A stretch of 64,000 nucleotides of DNA from Synchiropus splendidus (taxonomy: Eukaryota > Chordata > Actinopteri > Syngnathiformes > Callionymidae): positions 12,754,866-12,818,865 of the forward strand of contig NC_071343.1 of NCBI RefSeq assembly GCF_027744825.2. The letters run 5' to 3'. The position numbers were made by a program, and so were the translations under genes. The notes beneath the pieces were generated by a model that worked only from the letters and a program-made list of their open reading frames with translations, was not told the origin of the DNA and searched no databases. Of this stretch, positions 35,253 to 46,664 are shown piece by piece; the first letter of the stretch is position 1; every line of letters begins with the position of its first letter.

Positions 35253-35807
35253 CACGTTGCATCCCGCTGTTTTGATGTTTCAGTATTGTCTTTTGCTGCT
35301 TGTTTTCAACAAACTTTCAGGCCTCATGATGCATGAATAGCAGGCATCTCCTCAAAACTGCCGTGGCTGCTGCAGCGATGGCATTGGTTGCTTGGAAAAC
35401 CAGGCACGGTTTTCCTCGTGTATTGCGCTGAATTCCAATTTACTTAGAAATTGACACATATTTGGCTTTTTGATTCAACATTACCAACTTTGCACATCAT
35501 TGCATACTGCTAATTTATGCATAGTTCCAGAACTGAGTAAGGGACCCTTTAAAAAAAGGCAATTGTTGGTGCTACTGCTCTTGAGATAAAAAAAAAACAA
35601 AACAACTCTCATGCATCATCAGGTAATGGTTTTGAACAATATAGTTTGTGGCATCCATGGGTTTGGTGCTTACCTGATATATACAGACCGAGATGAATTG
35701 GTGTCTCGTCTGCTGGTGAGCGCCTGTCTGTTTATATGGCCCATGTGATGGATTGGCAGCTTTCCAGGTTGTTCACCACCTTTCACAACATATTTGGTGA
35801 TTGAATG

Positions 35808-36437
35808 CAGTGGTCCCCAAACTGCATGCTGGGGATCAGTACCGGTCAGTGGATCAATGGGTACTGGGCCGCACAAGAAATATTTATTACCGTTTTGTGC
35901 ATTATCTGAGTCTGAAGGAGCTTTTATTTTGAAAAACGACTGGATTCTCTCAGTTAAGCCTTGGCCACTTGACAGCCAAAATTTAACCCACATGCTTGCA
36001 AAATGAATAGGATACAGCCGTTTCTTTGCAAAGGGGAAAGGCTCAGTGAAGAGACAGAAGAGCCTACAACTTCCAAGAAGACGAAAGTTTTTAATAAACA
36101 ATAGTCAATAGTACAATAGTACTTGAAATATAAATTTAGCGCAACCATCTACTGCCTCTCTGCAGAGGAACAAATTCAGGGCTCCCATTGATTTAACCAT
36201 ATGATGACTTAAAATTGTCACGTGTTTTATTTTGTGGTTTAAACGTTACCATAGCGACCAGAGTCAGACAGCATGAGGGCACTGGTCAAGAGGAGGAGAG
36301 TTTGTGAGTCTTAGTGGGCACACAAACATGTACAGGCCTAATCTGACGGTTCAAAGTGGCAACTTCACACCCCCCGGGCCACGTTCCAATTGTTGGGCGT
36401 TGACCGGTCTGCGTGATAAAAAGGTTGGGGACCACTG
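35808..36437. mobile_element. Non-autonomous hAT transposon (630 bp) with intact terminal repeats
   Basis: CAGTGGTCCCCAA (35808-35820) and its exact reverse complement (36425-36437) form 13-bp terminal inverted repeats. Sub-terminal ACCGGTC-type motifs are present at both ends (near 35840 and 36402). Flanking 8-mers attgaatg (35800-35807) and atctaatg (36438-36445) match at six of eight positions, fitting the 8-bp target duplication of hAT elements. No transposase frame is present. Confidence 0.8.
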
Positions 36438-36445
36438 ATCTAATG

Positions 36446-37040
36446 CCCCTGTGAATCCTGGCATCCTAGAATCAGCTGAAGAAAATATGAATAAGCAAGT
36501 ATTGTTGTTAAGAAGTAAGTATTTATCACACGATTTCTTAAAGTGTTAAAGGGCCGAGGTGGTGCAAGTTTTGCTCTAATCCAACTAGCACACACAGCTT
36601 CACCGATCAGGTGTCTGAAGACTGTATTCAGTGGATTGTCAGTCTGGTGCTGCTTGTTTCAGCTGGCACCTGATTGGTTAAACTGTGTGTGCTTGATGGG
36701 TTGGAACAAAAACCTGCACCTGTTTCTGGAACAGTCAGGACTCCCCTGAATTAAAGCCTGTTGCCCTGTTTTCAGGAGCACACAGGTCCTGTTAAGTCTG
36801 TTTTAGTGGTCACATAAACTACCATCCATTTTCAAATGTTTCTCTTTCACCGCTTAATTTTGTTCATCCTACATTTGTCCCTGTTTACTACCAGACATCT
36901 GACTCTGATTCCTCTGCCCATGGAAATGACTTGCCTTGGAATTAAGTCTTAAGCATTTCAGTTCTTACTTTAAACCTCCACAAGGTCTCGAATGGATGTG
37001 TCGATTAGTAAGATTAGACACCACTTGAAATCAAATACTT
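36446..37040. other. Intergenic DNA downstream of crystallin J
   Basis: No gene is supported. The only notable feature is a GC-moderate stretch at 36540-36760 with short open frames, none recognised. Confidence 0.4.
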
Positions 37041-37077
37041 GTTTATTTCATTTGCTCATACAGCATTCCGCTCCGTC

Positions 37078-38113
37078 TTAGCAGGAATCCGTGATTCGCT
37101 TGAAGGAGTTGAACCTCACACCGCTGTACCCTAGGCTCCTCATGCTCCTGTATTCACCGGGGTAAAGGTAGAACATCCGGCCTCTGTAGTGCGCCTGCTC
37201 GTACATCAGCCAGTAGCCTTCCACCACCTGGTAGGACTGCCAGTCTGACAGGCGGAAGCGATCCATGAAGTTGTCGCAGTCATCCACCAACTCAAAATTC
37301 TGGCCTTGAAAGTTCTCCCTCTCGTAGATCCTCATCCTGTACGCGCCCCTGTACTGAGGGGGAAACACACAGGAATGTTATGCCGCAAAATGCTTAATTC
37401 CCACAAGGACAGTAAACAGCCAGACACCACTTTGGTGTATCAAGAGTTATTGCCAAATCTTTGGTCACTGCCATACGAGTGACATCCTGAGTGAGCATTT
37501 AGGTAAACTCATAACTTCAAAACACCTTAGAAAAATCATGTCTTTAAGGTCAGAAAATAATCCATTCATTTGCTTTTTTTATCACGATGATTTATGTAAG
37601 GGAAGATTTAGGTTTCTTGGCGGTTCTTCTGGTTAGAAAGTGGGTCAGACTCTACACCTATGTACACACTGATCAAGCTCAGACAAGCTAATTCCGCTGT
37701 TATAAATTCCAATTCTGTCGGTGTGCATCCTGTGTGAGATCTGCTTTATTGATTTGGAAGATAGCCATCACAACAATGCTATAGCGTGTGGCGAAGGTGG
37801 TTACCTGGGGAACTACGCGGCAGGATTGGATGGAGTCGCTCAGGCCAAAATTGGAGTAGTCGGCATACTCGCCCCTCCTCAGGAAATACTGGTTCCCCAT
37901 GTAGTTGGGACGGTCGTAGATGACAAACCAACCATTGTCCACCCGGCAGGACTGGCACCTGCTCAGGTAGGAGAACAACTCTGGACAGTCATTCATGCAC
38001 TCATAGGAGCGCCCCTGGAAGTTCCTGTCCTCGTAGAAGATGATCTGTTGAAATAGAGAACTGTGTTTATGGTTATTTTATGGGTGGTTGTCAGTGCGCC
38101 CTACCTTGCCCAT
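37078..38113 (-). CDS. Gamma-crystallin J, divergent gammaM-like, 3 exons
   Basis: Minus-strand exons: 38105-38113 (MGK), 37805-38044 (80 codons), 37078-37353 (91 codons plus TAA); 174 residues. Domain 1 has [37 protein letters not shown] and SCRVVPQ; domain 2 has [47 protein letters not shown] (two pieces of the same motif) and ends KRITDSC. It carries about three Trp, including one at the domain 1 position (GWFV) that other minus-strand genes have lost, and fewer Met, so it is intermediate between gammaS-like and gammaM. Exon 2 is one codon shorter than usual. Poly(A) signal (reverse complement) at 37042-37047. Confidence 0.92.
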
Positions 38114-38168
38114 GTTTGATGATCCGTCTTTGTGGGAATCTGACCAACAACCTGCGGCTGCCAGACAG

Positions 38169-38176
38169 CTTTTATA
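38169..38176 (-). promoter_or_regulatory. TATA box of crystallin J
   Basis: TATAAAAG on the minus strand, 56 bases before the start codon. An AT-rich Sox-like string (ttttgttattcaa) lies at 38198-38210; no Maf site is visible. Confidence 0.6.
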
Positions 38177-38656
38177 CTTTATACACGCTGAAACGGGTTT
38201 TGTTATTCAAATGCAGTGGAAGCTGATGAATAAGCAGCTCTGCGATCTCATTTTAATTAGATTTGTAGCATCATGATCCAGAACAATGCCAGCGAAATAG
38301 ATAGAAGTCACGTGGCTGATGGGAAGCTGGATGCTTCTTTTTATCAGCGCACAGATGAGTGTGATGGAAAGGCTGAGTCAGTGCGGGGTTATTAATGTGC
38401 ACAACTATTGCGATGGAAGTGATTTATATATTCATGGCTTCAAGAAGGACCAGATATATGGCTGCAAAATATCATCATGCACCAGAGAAAATAGTTTTCT
38501 ACAGTTTCACTTCTGCACCTCCTGAGATTCTGGGGTGACCTCCCGATTTAAATGGGCAGTTTTGTGGAAGCATTTAAATTCAACATAGCTGACACCTGCA
38601 CACCGATTTCACCATAGGTTTAAGACCATTTTTCCATCATTACACTTGGTTGACAT

Positions 38657-38945
38657 CATAAAAATAGTAGTTTTCAGTCCCCTTCACGACTGAAATATCG
38701 CATTTTGATACATTAGTACATCATTAATGTACTAAAAAAGTTGTTCTTTAAAAGTCTTACAGGAACTGAATTTCAACGGCCAAATTTTGTGCATTTGTTA
38801 AAGGAAATGTAAATATATTATAAGAAATAGTACGTTTTCAGTCTTCTTCACTGCTGAAATATCACATTGTTGGTACATTAGTACATCATTAATGTACTAA
38901 ATAAGTTCTTCTTTAAAAGTCTTACAAGAAATAAATTTCAAATCT
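38657..38945. repeat. Tandem duplication, two diverged copies of about 165 bp
   Basis: The series atagta-ttttcagtc, gctgaaatatc, acattagtacatcattaatg and tctttaaaagtcttaca occurs twice at an offset of 165 bases (for example the acattagtaca string at 38710 and 38875). Divergence is roughly 15 percent by eye. Confidence 0.8.
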
Positions 38946-38949
38946 AAAT

Positions 38950-40690
38950 ATATTATCAGAAAAACGGCCTAAATGTCATTGTTTTCTCTTTTGGTTTTGG
39001 ATAAAATTGTGTAAAATAAAAAGATAAATAACCTCCCCCAAACAAAACAAAACTAGCAACATGTTTTTTTCTTATTTTTCTCACACACAAACAACAACCT
39101 TTCATATGTTATTGTTATAAAAGAAGCCCCATCCCCATTTGGCTGCTAATATTTCTCACCGGCCGCTGAGATTGGTAGCGGACGCCACCATCTGGAATGG
39201 AGTGTGCACACTTGAAATCTGGCTCGGTGCATTGCTTTGCCAAACCACCTTGCCAACATTACAAAGCAGGAAGTACAGCCTCTTGGAAAAAAACATACTC
39301 TTTACATGAAAGTTTCATTTTGTCCTGTTTACATTATTTTTTTATTTACTCGTCTCATTTGTTAAGATATCATCATGTTTGACATCTTAGACCGTGTCGT
39401 CATCCAAAAAAATAAATAAATAAACAAATACATCCATCTCATATGGCAACAAACAATACTCTACCACGACAACTATTCGGTCAGGAAGTTGTGAGGTAAG
39501 TCAAATGACAGTTGTAGCACTTTAAAAACAAACATCTGTGGTTCATTCTGATTTTTATGAGATACCAAAGATTTCATGTTTGGTGTTAAGAAATTTCAGA
39601 GTTACAGTAGCATAGCACTCTATAATATCGCTATAATAAATGTACATTTCTCTCTGACACTTGCCAGAGTATACCCAGTATGAAATAATAATTTACAAGG
39701 CTAGCTAAGTGTAAAAGTCAATTCAAATTCCCTAGAGTGGGATCCGTTACGTAGAAGTAAACAAGCTCTTCAGTATTAATATCAGAGAAGAGATGCCAAA
39801 CCGTTGGCGGGTGGGTGTTCGAATCATGCCAATAAGGCTGTAAGCCTGCTCCCCTCCCCAAAAGATCTAGAGCTCCATAAGAAATGGGTGAAGAAACTTA
39901 TAAGAGCAAGGGACAAGTGGCATCCACCAGCACCTTTCAACTATCACTGCCAGCAGAACATTGCGGTTTGAATGAAATAATTCCTTCATTGAAATTAACC
40001 TGCACTTCTTCCTTAAAAACTGTTGACAAACGGCTCAAATCTTCAATGTATTACTCTATACTTCCTCTGCCTCCGTGCACTCTGCTGTTTACAGAGTCGG
40101 TGCCTCCAGTTATGTCTCAAGATAGCGGCAGTGTTTGTGCCAGTTATAACAACCGAGCTTCGCAGTCATCTGCATCACAGTATATGGAAACGAAATTTTA
40201 TAGATTTGTTTTTGTATACAGAGAATAACAACGCACTAATTCTTCATTGTAATTATGTCTTGGTTGACTTGGTGTCGGTGACCCTTTAAATTTGTAAGCC
40301 TTAGGTGTGCATGGCTTGTTCTTTAAGAAGTGAAGATCAGGAACACATTATTGCTCTGTTTTCACCAATAATTTGGACTGGGGAGGAAGAAGCAGGCTTA
40401 GAAATACATACTTTTATTGGCCTTCAGATGATAGTTCCCTCAGGTCAGCACTGGCTTCTTCTCGCAACAGCTACTGTTGACTCAAGTTTTTTCAGTAAAT
40501 TGACTCCAAAATAAAGTGTAAATAAGTATTATTCCTGCCGAACCTGCTGATGCAGAGGGAACAATGAGACACGGTTCACAAACACACCGTTGCCTTTATG
40601 AACAATGTGTGTGTTTCACATTTGATTCCTGGTGAATTCTTTGATATGGAGCCATCACTTTTAGACAAAGGGAAATCAAACTCGACCATT
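38950..40690. other. Intergenic DNA between divergent genes J and K
   Basis: Contains the second copy of the dispersed repeat (39213-39277, minus orientation). A tRNA-like B-box string (ggtgttcgaatcatgcc) near 39811-39827 might mark a decayed SINE. No gene is supported. Confidence 0.4.
39213..39277 (-). repeat. Dispersed repeat copy, inverted relative to 35190-35252
   Basis: Reverse-complement match to 35190-35252. Confidence 0.75.
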
Positions 40691-40691
40691 T

Positions 40692-40757
40692 TGCTGATAT
40701 GCTAATTGAGACGATAATAGTTCTCCCTCGTCTGCACATTCCCCATTTCGATATAAA
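40692..40757 (+). promoter_or_regulatory. Promoter of crystallin K
   Basis: TATAAA at 40752-40757, 48 bases before the start codon. A Maf half-site TGCTGA lies at 40692-40697, with a Sox-like gacaaagg just upstream (about 40665). Confidence 0.5.
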
Positions 40758-40804
40758 CCACATCACAGCTGCAGCAGGCTGGGAGGAGAGCGATATCAGG
40801 AAAA

Positions 40805-41954
40805 ATGGGGAAGGTAAGATGCAATGTGGTGCTTGCAAAAGCCTTTCAAGATCTCCATGCCGCTTTTCTGACTTGTACAACTGGATTTTTTTTCCGTGTC
40901 AGATTGTGTTCTTTGAAGACGTGAATTTCCAGGGCCGCAGCTATGAGTGCAGCGGCGACTGCCTCGACCTGCGCTCTTACTTCAGCCGCTGCAACTCCCT
41001 CAAGGTGGACAGTGGGAGCTGGGTTCTGTACGAGCACCCAAACTACACCGGCTACCAGTACGTGCTGAGCCCCGGAGAGTACTCCGACCACCACAAGTGG
41101 ATGGGATTCAACGACAGCATCAAGTCCTGTCGCTTCATCAAGAATGTAAGACTTTTCTGAATGACTAGTTGTAACAGCAATTTAGCCGCTTTGGACCTAA
41201 ACAGAAATATGTACATGTATATATGTATGTATTTCAGTTCATTTGATGTAGGAATTTTTTTTTTTTTTCAATGCACTTTTTCTATCACTTTAGAAATGAA
41301 TTTGAGCGTATCATCTTTAAGATGGAGGCACAAAATAATAAGTTTATACAAAACTGGAATGATCTTAAATGGCACCTAGAAAGCATCAACCCGTCTGTGG
41401 TTGGAGTTTGGGGTTAACTTGCGAGCCGGAAGGTTTCCAACTGGCACTGAAAAGACCTCTGAGCCCACTGACCTGGCACTGCTTAACCAAATACCACCAG
41501 ACAAAAAGGAGATATAACAGGCTCACGGTTTGGCATCAGCCTTCCTTTTGGTGAGGAATACCAGGAAAGCAGCCAAAAGCCAATTAAAGAGATATGAGGC
41601 TGGTGGAAATTCAGATGAATATACAGTTTAAATGCAACGTTGTTCAGTCTCAATCTCTTTTTTAATGTGTATTTAAAGGTGTATGGAAAGTCCTGGAAGA
41701 TCCGCTTCTACGACAAGCAAGATTTCGGGGGTCAAGCTGCAGAGTATGGGGAGGATTGCCCTTCTGTCTATGAGGCCCTGAAGTTTCGAGAGTTCTACTC
41801 CTGCCAGGTGATGGATGGTGCTTGGGTTCTGTACGCGCAGCCCAACTACCGCGGATACCAGTACTTCCTGGAACGTGGCGAGTACCACAAGTATACAGAC
41901 TGGGGCGCTGCCTCCCCGGCCGTGGGATCCTTCCGCATGATCAAAAATTTCTAG
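40805..41954 (+). CDS. Gamma-crystallin K, gammaS-like (Trp-rich), 3 exons
   Basis: Exons: 40805-40813 (MGK), 40903-41145 (81 codons), 41679-41954 (91 codons plus TAG); 175 residues. Domain 1 has [31 protein letters not shown] and [13 protein letters not shown]; domain 2 has [31 protein letters not shown] and [19 protein letters not shown]. The conserved Trp set is retained, and the DWGAASPAV ending is the one seen in vertebrate gammaS-crystallin. Met is not enriched. Domain 2 has YAQ where the family usually has YEQ/YEH. ATTAAA at 42273-42278 is a possible poly(A) signal. With gene A it brackets the gammaM array. Confidence 0.92.
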
Positions 41955-44900
41955 ACTGGCACAACTGTAGACTGCTTACAAATTTAAAACGTAGATTTCA
42001 TTGGCTGGCATTTGCTACTTTTGCTTAGTCATTTATGGGACGGAGCTCAAAGCGAGGGAGAATTTCTGCATGGCTGCTGCAATGTGGGTGCAATATCGAA
42101 CCGGGGGATGATTTAGAATATTAGAAAAAAATTTAGTATGGAGAAGAAAATTGTTCCGTAGCCACAGTTGTGGATTGGGGAAAAATGACTTTTAATCTCA
42201 GAAATTGCTAAAATGTTTGAGCTCTTCAAAGTTTGACTTTTATTCGCAGCACATGGCGCAATTTGCAAAACCATTAAAAGAAGTTTCCTGCTATCTGCCT
42301 TGTGTCTTTTATTTTCACGACCACACAGTCATAGTCAACATCTTTAAAGATACTTTGATGACAGAGCATGGCCTCATATGAATTGTGTGGATAGATATGT
42401 GTGTGTATATATATATATATATGCCTGTACCAGCATGTCAATATACTAAGAAATGAACATTGTCATCCCTGATTATTTTTATAGTTAATATAGGTCAGGT
42501 ATGATGCCAGGCTAACTCCTAGCATGATCGTCAGTAATAATAGTCCTAACATAACTCGGTGCACAGGCGGCCCACACCATGCATTTCAAACACCCGATGG
42601 CTTGTCGGTCGCCAACAGTGATAAACCCTGGACCCTCTACTGGAATCGGACTCCCTCATTTTGAAGTCCATCGCTGCTCTGTTATGACCACAGATGATCC
42701 ATCGACAGTTCAGCGATGCTGTGAGCACTCATGTATTCAGGGACTAAATCACTAAATCATTTTGGAAATATGCTCTGAGTAAACATGACTGAAATGTCAA
42801 GCAGATATTTGGACATTTATGTCGCTCGCTGAACCTGAGTTGTGCGATGCTATTGCTTCTTTTTCTCTTATTGATGGCTCTTTCATGCAGCTTATTTCAT
42901 GTTTGAATTGTTGTGCCACTTGTGAGCGTCTGGTGTGAACTGTTGGGGGAGTTGCAGAAATCATACTGTATCCACAGCGTGTGGGTGTGTCCCTACTGTT
43001 TCTTTGATGTGAGAACGTTCACTAACAAAAATATACACTGCATATTTAGTTTGGATCAGATTAACATGAATGAATCGCTGTGTCCATCGGACATTAAATA
43101 TGATAATATTGACTGTTAATATAGTAACAGCAAAGTAGGGCTGGTTGGGGGGTGTGCACACTGTCTCCACTGAAATGATCAAACTATGATGAATAAGCAA
43201 CATGTCGCCGATATGTAATTGTCAATTTGAAAGAAGCAAAAATAAGTAGGTCACGGTCCCTTTAAACTTATTTCCTGTCTGTCTGTACAGTAGATAGATG
43301 CATTTATAGTAATTGCCATCAAAAAGATTGTGCATGCTTGTAGCAGCTTGTACATCAAGTGTAAGTGAACAAAAAAACAACAATTTTTCAGGGCCAAATA
43401 CTGAATGTGGGGGTGTCACATGCAAACCTGTATACTTGCACTCTACTGCTGTGCATTATGCCACTTGCTGAGATCCTGTATCTACGCGTGGTTCTTGTGG
43501 TTCTTATTGTTTTTGCAGATCAAATTTGCAACTGCCAAAATGCATCACCACTGTTTCCATATTCTAAATAGATCAATAGAGCAAATTAAATCAACCATGA
43601 AAGGCACTACGAAAAGGCAAAAACTAAACAAAATGTGAGGAGAGAAAACGGACCAGGGGGACAGAAGATATAAATATCCATCTATCCATAAAGACTCCTC
43701 TCCTTACAAACCCCCCTTGACCTTACCAGGGTCAACCCAGAGACACGAACCATCCTGTCCTGAGTCTGGCAGGAGTCAAGGCGGTTGCCATGACTCTGCT
43801 TTATTATTTATTATTAGGCTTTATAAATTATTAGTGATTACATTTTTTTTTGGTGTGTCACAGATCGAGAATAATCTTCTGCTGCTTGTCCTGACATGTT
43901 GGAATGTGTCAGCACAACAGCCGTCTGTCCACATCAGTGCATCAGTGTGTTTGGAAAAATATAGATCCCAAATAAATACTTCAATAAGATGCTACTTTTT
44001 CTCATTTCAAATCTGTCCAACACCATTGCACATGCTGAAGTGTTGAAAGCTGTTACATAGTGATGATGCTTCACATCCTAACTCTCTAGGACTTCCGGTA
44101 CTTTCAGGTGCATAAAAAAGTGTTTCATTGCTTTTGGCTTGATGCTGTGAATGTTGGAGTGATAATTGTGAGACAAATCCAGTAGCAAACTGTTTTGAAT
44201 CATGAAAAGGTTGGCGCCGTTTGTGGTGTTTAGCTCAACCGAAGAGTCCCGGGTCATCCTGTGTCGACTCCACAACCCACAGCAGGTTGTGTTTGTGTGG
44301 AGGCCTTGAAAGGACATGGACAGTTTCACTGGGAGCTTGTAAATGTGTTTATGTGTGTCGCTGCTGCCTTCCTGTGTACACCCTTAGGAAAACACCCTTA
44401 TATTTATGCACGTCACATTACATTTTATAGATGTTAGAGGTTGATATTTTCCTTTGGCAGTGTGTTGCTATGAAAGTGTGACGTGGAAAGCAAGCATTAT
44501 TTGATGAACAACATGAGTGAGGATAATTGAAGCACATTGTTAAAATAAAAGTAAAAGCAATATATGTGTCACTTAATTTGTAAACACAGAAAACTGAACC
44601 AGTTTAATACACATGTATTTAAGTCCTATCAATGCTATATAATTGTCTTTTTATATTGTGAATATAAGTAAAAAAAGATATATATAAAAAAATATAATAA
44701 TATATAATAACTCCATAATTTCATCAAAATACAATATTTAATGCAGCAAAAAAAATGAAATACCAAATAATTTTATCACATTACATTGCAAAAAACAGGA
44801 AATAATCGAATTGTAATCGAATTGAATGTAATAATTGAATTTTGAGGGTGCACAAAAAGCTATACAGATATATAAGATGAATATTTTTCTTCATTGAAGT

Positions 44901-45500
44901 AAGAGTGTTTCATGTGAATTGAAGTGTATACGAATGGTGTCTGATCACTGTCACATGTCTCTGACCCTGATCCTTGCGTGGATTGTCACTGCCGCCCTGC
45001 TGCATGTATTCCACAGAGCACCAGTTCAGACAGTGAGGGTTAGGGGTCACAGAGCTCAGCTAAACCTGGGACAATGAGGTGCAGTTTGCTGATGACTCAG
45101 TGGGATTTGTCATTAAAAGCCTGGAGCATGCCAGCTGCCGTTACTGCTGATGCTCAGCTAGCTGCAAAAACACCATAACCCCCGAAACACAATGGCAGTC
45201 CAGCCAGCATGTTCGCCCTGCTCAGGTTATTCACCACAAAGCCTCTGTCTTTTTCTTTTTTTTTCTGTTGATTTAATGGGTGACGGACTGTTCTAGTTTG
45301 AGCCTCATCTGAACAGTTGTGCTCTCCCTAGTGGTGTGAATCTCAAGCGGCACCCAACAGAATATGTCATATGTCAAATAATGCTTTAGACTGGGGAACG
45401 CATATTAACTATTAATGTACTTGTTTATTTACGGTTAATGCTTGGTAATTTTGCTGTTGTTCAGAGTGAACCTTCGGTGACTATTCTAATCTAGTCTTAA
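41955..45500. other. Gene-free region downstream of crystallin K
   Basis: No gene is supported. Contains short TA and GTAT runs (about 42395-42422) and unique AT-rich DNA. A TGATGACTCA box (Maf/AP-1-like) lies at 45090-45099. Confidence 0.4.
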
Positions 45501-45649
45501 CAAGACAATAAGCAATACTTTACAGTGAATAATTACTGGATAATATGTTAAGAATACACGTCTGACTAAGCAGTTTATTATGGATAATAAATGTCACCCA
45601 ATTTAAAGTGTGACCCAAATAATTTATCCGCAATGGAATGAAAGAACAC

Positions 45650-46660
45650 AACGTTCCTTGAACATGGTACAAAAGCACAGTCTGAATAAAAACAGAAAAC
45701 CTGTCACAGTAATCACAACTCTCCAGACAGAAATCAAAACAAGTAGATTGGGGGTAACTATTCAGGTGTACTAAAACCTGCATGATGGAAATATGACCCA
45801 CACACACATAAGACTTTACACAGTGACCAAAACCAAAAGCTAAAAACCAACAGCAGAAAACAAAGCAGTTAAAGTCGTACCATAAAAAAGCACAAGATCC
45901 CAACAGAAAAAAAACAGTATTCAAAAAAGAAATCACAATTCTTTGCATATACAACAGAACACACTAAACATACAACATGTTATGTAAATAAATCAGAAAA
46001 GCAACCAAATCAAGGGTCACAAACTCAAAACAAAAAAAGGATAAGTAGATCACAATACCTCATGTGGAAAAGAAGACAAGTAAAGCGGAAACACAACATC
46101 TAAAGCACAAAAAACACAAAGCCCAAAGCAGAAAACCACTTTAGACACTGAGGCCAAATGAATAAACGTGACCCTCAAAAGAATGACAACACCTAAAACC
46201 ACTAAGAAACAACAACACCGAAATACAAACCACAATATTCAAAGTAACTACCACAACCCTCCACAAAAACACACAGCACATTATGTCAAAAGGATCAGTC
46301 AAAAACACAAGACCAAAGGCAGAAAACACAAGATTAGTGGGAAAACATAAATAGACCACAGCACCAAAATAATAACTGAAAACATATTGTAAAAAGCAAC
46401 CCTCCAAGCACAAACACAACACCAAAAGCACAAAACAAAACATCCAAAGAAGAGTCTTCCAAAGGACAGTAACCAAGGACACACAGTAACCAAGGAAACA
46501 AAACCTTCGTGACAACAGCATCAAAGCACCAGCCCGTCGATCACAAAAGTCACTACCGAAAAAACAAACCCATGACACCGAAAACACAACACCTAAAGCA
46601 GATAAGACTATCGGAAGCGGACACAGCACAACATAGAAAGCCTGGTATAGAAAACAACTG
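45650..46660. repeat. A/C-rich, strand-asymmetric degenerate repeat (about 1 kb)
   Basis: The plus strand is built almost only of A and C with scattered G, from recurring degenerate units such as aaagcacaaaacaaaac, caccaaaagcaca and aaaccacaa. The opposite strand is G/T-rich and so almost stop-free in several frames, giving long spurious frames of Phe, Cys, Val and Leu. It is best read as a decayed minisatellite or low-complexity tract. Confidence 0.75.
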
Positions 46661-46664
46661 TAGC

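Noticed and set aside
39811..39827. tRNA gene suggested by a B-box-like string (ggtgttcgaatc)
   Set aside because: No A box or acceptor stem at the right distance; at best a decayed SINE.
42550..42720. tRNA- or SINE-like GC-rich stretch
   Set aside because: No cloverleaf could be drawn and no convincing A and B boxes were seen.
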